Assembly (NCBI GenBank): GCA_039189975.1
Contig: JBCCYI010000219.1
Span: forward strand, 1-7,357
Source of the DNA: HLUCCA09 sp039189975
GTDB taxonomy: Bacteria; Pseudomonadota; Alphaproteobacteria; Rhodobacterales; Rhodobacteraceae
Reading direction: 5' to 3'
Length of the DNA: 7,357 nucleotides
The notes below the pieces were generated by a model. It was not told the DNA's origin, searched no databases, and was given only the letters and a program-made list of their open reading frames with translations. Below are positions 6,146 through 7,357 of the stretch, one piece after another. The stretch's first letter is position 1. Each line of letters begins with the position of its first letter. The translations under genes were made by a program, and so were the position numbers.

Positions 6146-6184
6146 ATGACGCGCGACGACACAGACGAAACCTGCGCCCCATGA
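6146..6184 (+). CDS. Possible 12-residue minicistron bridging methyltransferase and CgeB-type gene
   Basis: The ATG at 6146 opens MTRDDTDETCAP and ends with TGA at 6182-6184, overlapping the ATG of the next gene as ATGA (6181-6184). It fills the 39-base gap after the methyltransferase stop. A still smaller frame, GTG ACC GCA TGA (6138-6149), overlaps the methyltransferase stop as GTGA and this ORF's start as ATGA, giving an unbroken chain of 4-base overlaps. The next gene's ATG has no visible Shine-Dalgarno, so coupling through this ORF is plausible. It is too short to judge by codon use and could be chance. Confidence 0.3.
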   Translation: MTRDDTDETCAP

Positions 6185-7293
6185 AGATCTTGCTGATTGG
6201 TCGGTTCTACCGCGAGGGCTTTGCGCTCTACATCGCGGAAGAACTCAGCCGAATGGGACACACGGTGACTCGATTTGAGCCCGGTGCGACGCTTCTGCCC
6301 TTCGGGGGACGCGCGGCGTTCTACATCAACCGGGCGCGAAGCGTCACGGCAGATGTGGCCACGAAGGTACGGATGATGACGGGGCGCGACCTCTTTGCAA
6401 GCCGGCTGCGCCGGGTCCTTGAAGCGTCGGGTGGGACGGATCTGATCGTGTCGACTCACGATTTTCTGACGCCCGCGGATGCAGAGGCGCTCAAGGCCAT
6501 GACGCCCGCTCCTTTGGTTCTTTGGTACCCCGATCCGGTCTGGTCGTTCCGGCGCCACATGTTCCTCAATGCGCCGTACGACATGCTCTTTTTCAAGGAT
6601 CCCTACCTTGTCCACATGATCGGTACAAAGCTTGGGAAGCGCGTCTTCTACATGCCCGAGTGCTATGCACCCGAGGCTTTGTCATTAGAGGGCGCAGAGC
6701 GTAACGATGCGGATCCGGGATTTTCGGCGGATCTGTGCATCGCCGGCAATCTCTATGCCTATCGCGTCGCGCTCTTTGAGCATCTTGTGCAGCACGATCT
6801 GAAGATCTGGGGGCTGCCTGCGCCACCTTGGCTGCGCACCGGCACCCTCGGCGCGAGTATTCAGAACCGTTTTGTGGCCCATGCGGAGAAGGCGCGGGCC
6901 TTCCGGGGCGCCAGGATCGTGCTCAACACGCTCAATCCATCGGAGATCTGGGGCACCAACGTGCGCACGTTCGAAGCCTGTGGAGCGGGGGCGTTTCAGA
7001 TCGTGGACTGGCGACCGGGACTCGATCAGCTTTTCGAGATCGGGCGGGAGGTCGAGAGTTTCACGGATCTGGCGGATCTGCACGCCAAAGTGGCACGCTA
7101 TCTGGCCGACCCCACGGCGCGGGCTGCGATTGCCGCGGCGGGGCAGGCCCGCGCTCGGCGGGATCACACCTACCGGATCCGGCTTGGCCAGTTCCTCGCG
7201 ACCGTGGCAGGAGAGCGCGATGGGTATGCGATGCCGGAACCTGCGTGGCGTGCACCGCGCCAGTCTCGCCCCGATGTGAGGTTGCGGGCGTGA
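6181..7293 (+). CDS. CgeB-type glycosyltransferase (GT-B, Glyco_trans_1_2-like C-terminus)
   Basis: This 370-residue protein begins MKILLIGRFYREGF, a typical first strand of this family, and has no signal peptide. The N-terminal half contains LIVSTHDF (88-95), PLVLWYPDPVWSF (111-123), DMLFFKDPYLV (134-144) and VFYMPECYAPE (155-165), the pattern of CgeB-like proteins. In these the second domain starts near DLCIAGNLYAYR (184-195). The C-terminal domain carries ARIVLNTLNPSEIWGTNVRT (244-263) and FEACGAGAFQIVDW (264-277), then a FTDLADLHAKVARYLADP segment (294-311). This matches the family formerly annotated as 'spore maturation protein CgeB', now regarded as glycosyltransferases. E266 corresponds to the conserved Glu of the donor domain. 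The last 25 residues are probably disordered. The ATG at 6181 lacks a clear Shine-Dalgarno and overlaps the TGA of a 12-codon ORF. The acceptor is unknown. Confidence 0.85.
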   Translation: MKILLIGRFYREGFALYIAEELSRMGHTVTRFEPGATLLPFGGRAAFYINRARSVTADVATKVRMMTGRDLFASRLRRVLEASGGTDLIVSTHDFLTPADAEALKAMTPAPLVLWYPDPVWSFRRHMFLNAPYDMLFFKDPYLVHMIGTKLGKRVFYMPECYAPEALSLEGAERNDADPGFSADLCIAGNLYAYRVALFEHLVQHDLKIWGLPAPPWLRTGTLGASIQNRFVAHAEKARAFRGARIVLNTLNPSEIWGTNVRTFEACGAGAFQIVDWRPGLDQLFEIGREVESFTDLADLHAKVARYLADPTARAAIAAAGQARARRDHTYRIRLGQFLATVAGERDGYAMPEPAWRAPRQSRPDVRLRA

Positions 7294-7325
7294 GTGCACC
7301 GGAGGCCGGACCCGATGGGCGCTAA
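7290..7325 (+). CDS. Possible 11-residue ORF after the CgeB-type gene
   Basis: GTG at 7290 overlaps the preceding TGA as GTGA and opens VSAPEAGPDGR, ending in TAA at 7323-7325. It contains the ribosome binding site of the next gene and runs eight bases past that gene's ATG at 7315. It could let ribosomes carry over to the next gene, but it is equally likely to be meaningless, since 4-base overlaps at a TGA arise whenever the preceding bases are G or A followed by TGA. Confidence 0.15.
   Translation: MSAPEAGPDGR
7301..7305 (+). promoter_or_regulatory. Strong ribosome binding site for the right-edge gene
   Basis: GGAGG (7301-7305) lies nine bases before the ATG at 7315. It is the clearest Shine-Dalgarno sequence among the plus-strand starts of this operon and decides the start of the partial gene at the right edge. 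Confidence 0.65.
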
Positions 7326-7357
7326 CACCTTCACGCGCGCAGGCGGCGCGTGGCGGC
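7315..7357 (+). CDS. Start of a further operon gene (partial, unknown function)
   Basis: The ATG at 7315 opens MGANTFTRAGGAWR and remains open to the right edge. It follows the CgeB-type gene by 21 bases on the same strand and has GGAGG nine bases upstream. Fourteen residues are too few to identify a family. Being in the operon, it is expected to take part in the same glycan pathway, but that is inference only. Confidence 0.55.
   Translation, partial: MGANTFTRAGGAWR

Noticed and set aside
5227..6615. 462-codon minus-strand open frame opposite the methyltransferase and CgeB-type genes
   Set aside because: It crosses three plus-strand genes and their junctions, is arginine-rich, and shows no recognisable domain.
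1..7357. Mobile element, CRISPR array or defence system
   Set aside because: No transposase or integrase motif, terminal inverted repeats, regularly spaced direct repeats, or nuclease or toxin-antitoxin signatures were seen on either strand.

Overview
The window looks like a chromosome or plasmid segment from a GC-rich alphaproteobacterium, most likely in or near the Rhodobacterales (Roseobacter/Rhodobacter type). The basis is high GC, strong G/C preference at third codon positions, GTG starts, four-base stop/start overlaps, and a left-edge C-terminus resembling a class of small proteins I associate with that group. This is an inference; no rRNA, tRNA or other marker gene is present to fix the taxonomy.

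Layout. The left edge (to 119) holds the last 38 codons of a small plus-strand gene, followed by a strong hairpin terminator (171-204). A minus-strand gene for UDP-glucuronate decarboxylase (UDP-xylose synthase, 384-1382) comes next. A 439-base divergent control region (1383-1821) separates it from a tightly packed plus-strand operon. That region is less GC-rich than the genes and holds several dyads and possible leader elements. The operon encodes a GT4 glycosyltransferase (1822-3024), a second GT4 (3021-4286), a GT2 glycosyltransferase (4283-5320), a SAM-dependent methyltransferase (5317-6141), and a CgeB-type glycosyltransferase (6181-7293). A further gene starts at 7315, with a good ribosome binding site, and runs off the right edge.

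Function. Four glycosyltransferases, a methyltransferase and a nucleotide-sugar enzyme together suggest part of a surface-glycan locus (exopolysaccharide, capsule, O-antigen-like or glycoprotein glycan). The decarboxylase would supply UDP-xylose, the glycosyltransferases would build the chain, and the methyltransferase might decorate a sugar. No flippase, polymerase, priming transferase or ABC exporter lies inside the window, so the glycan type cannot be decided here. None of the six large genes shows a membrane segment or signal peptide, which fits cytoplasmic assembly on a carrier.

Odd points. Three of the internal gene junctions are 4-base ATGA/GTGA overlaps. At the three places where the next gene does not directly overlap the previous large one (before 1822, 6181 and 7315), tiny ORFs appear. 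Two of these end in the same 4-base overlap with the next start codon. The divergent region also has mutually exclusive short hairpins and a dyad over the decarboxylase ribosome binding site. I see no CRISPR array, insertion sequence, integrase or defence system. The window is best read as an ordinary glycan-biosynthesis locus with an unusual translational-coupling layout.
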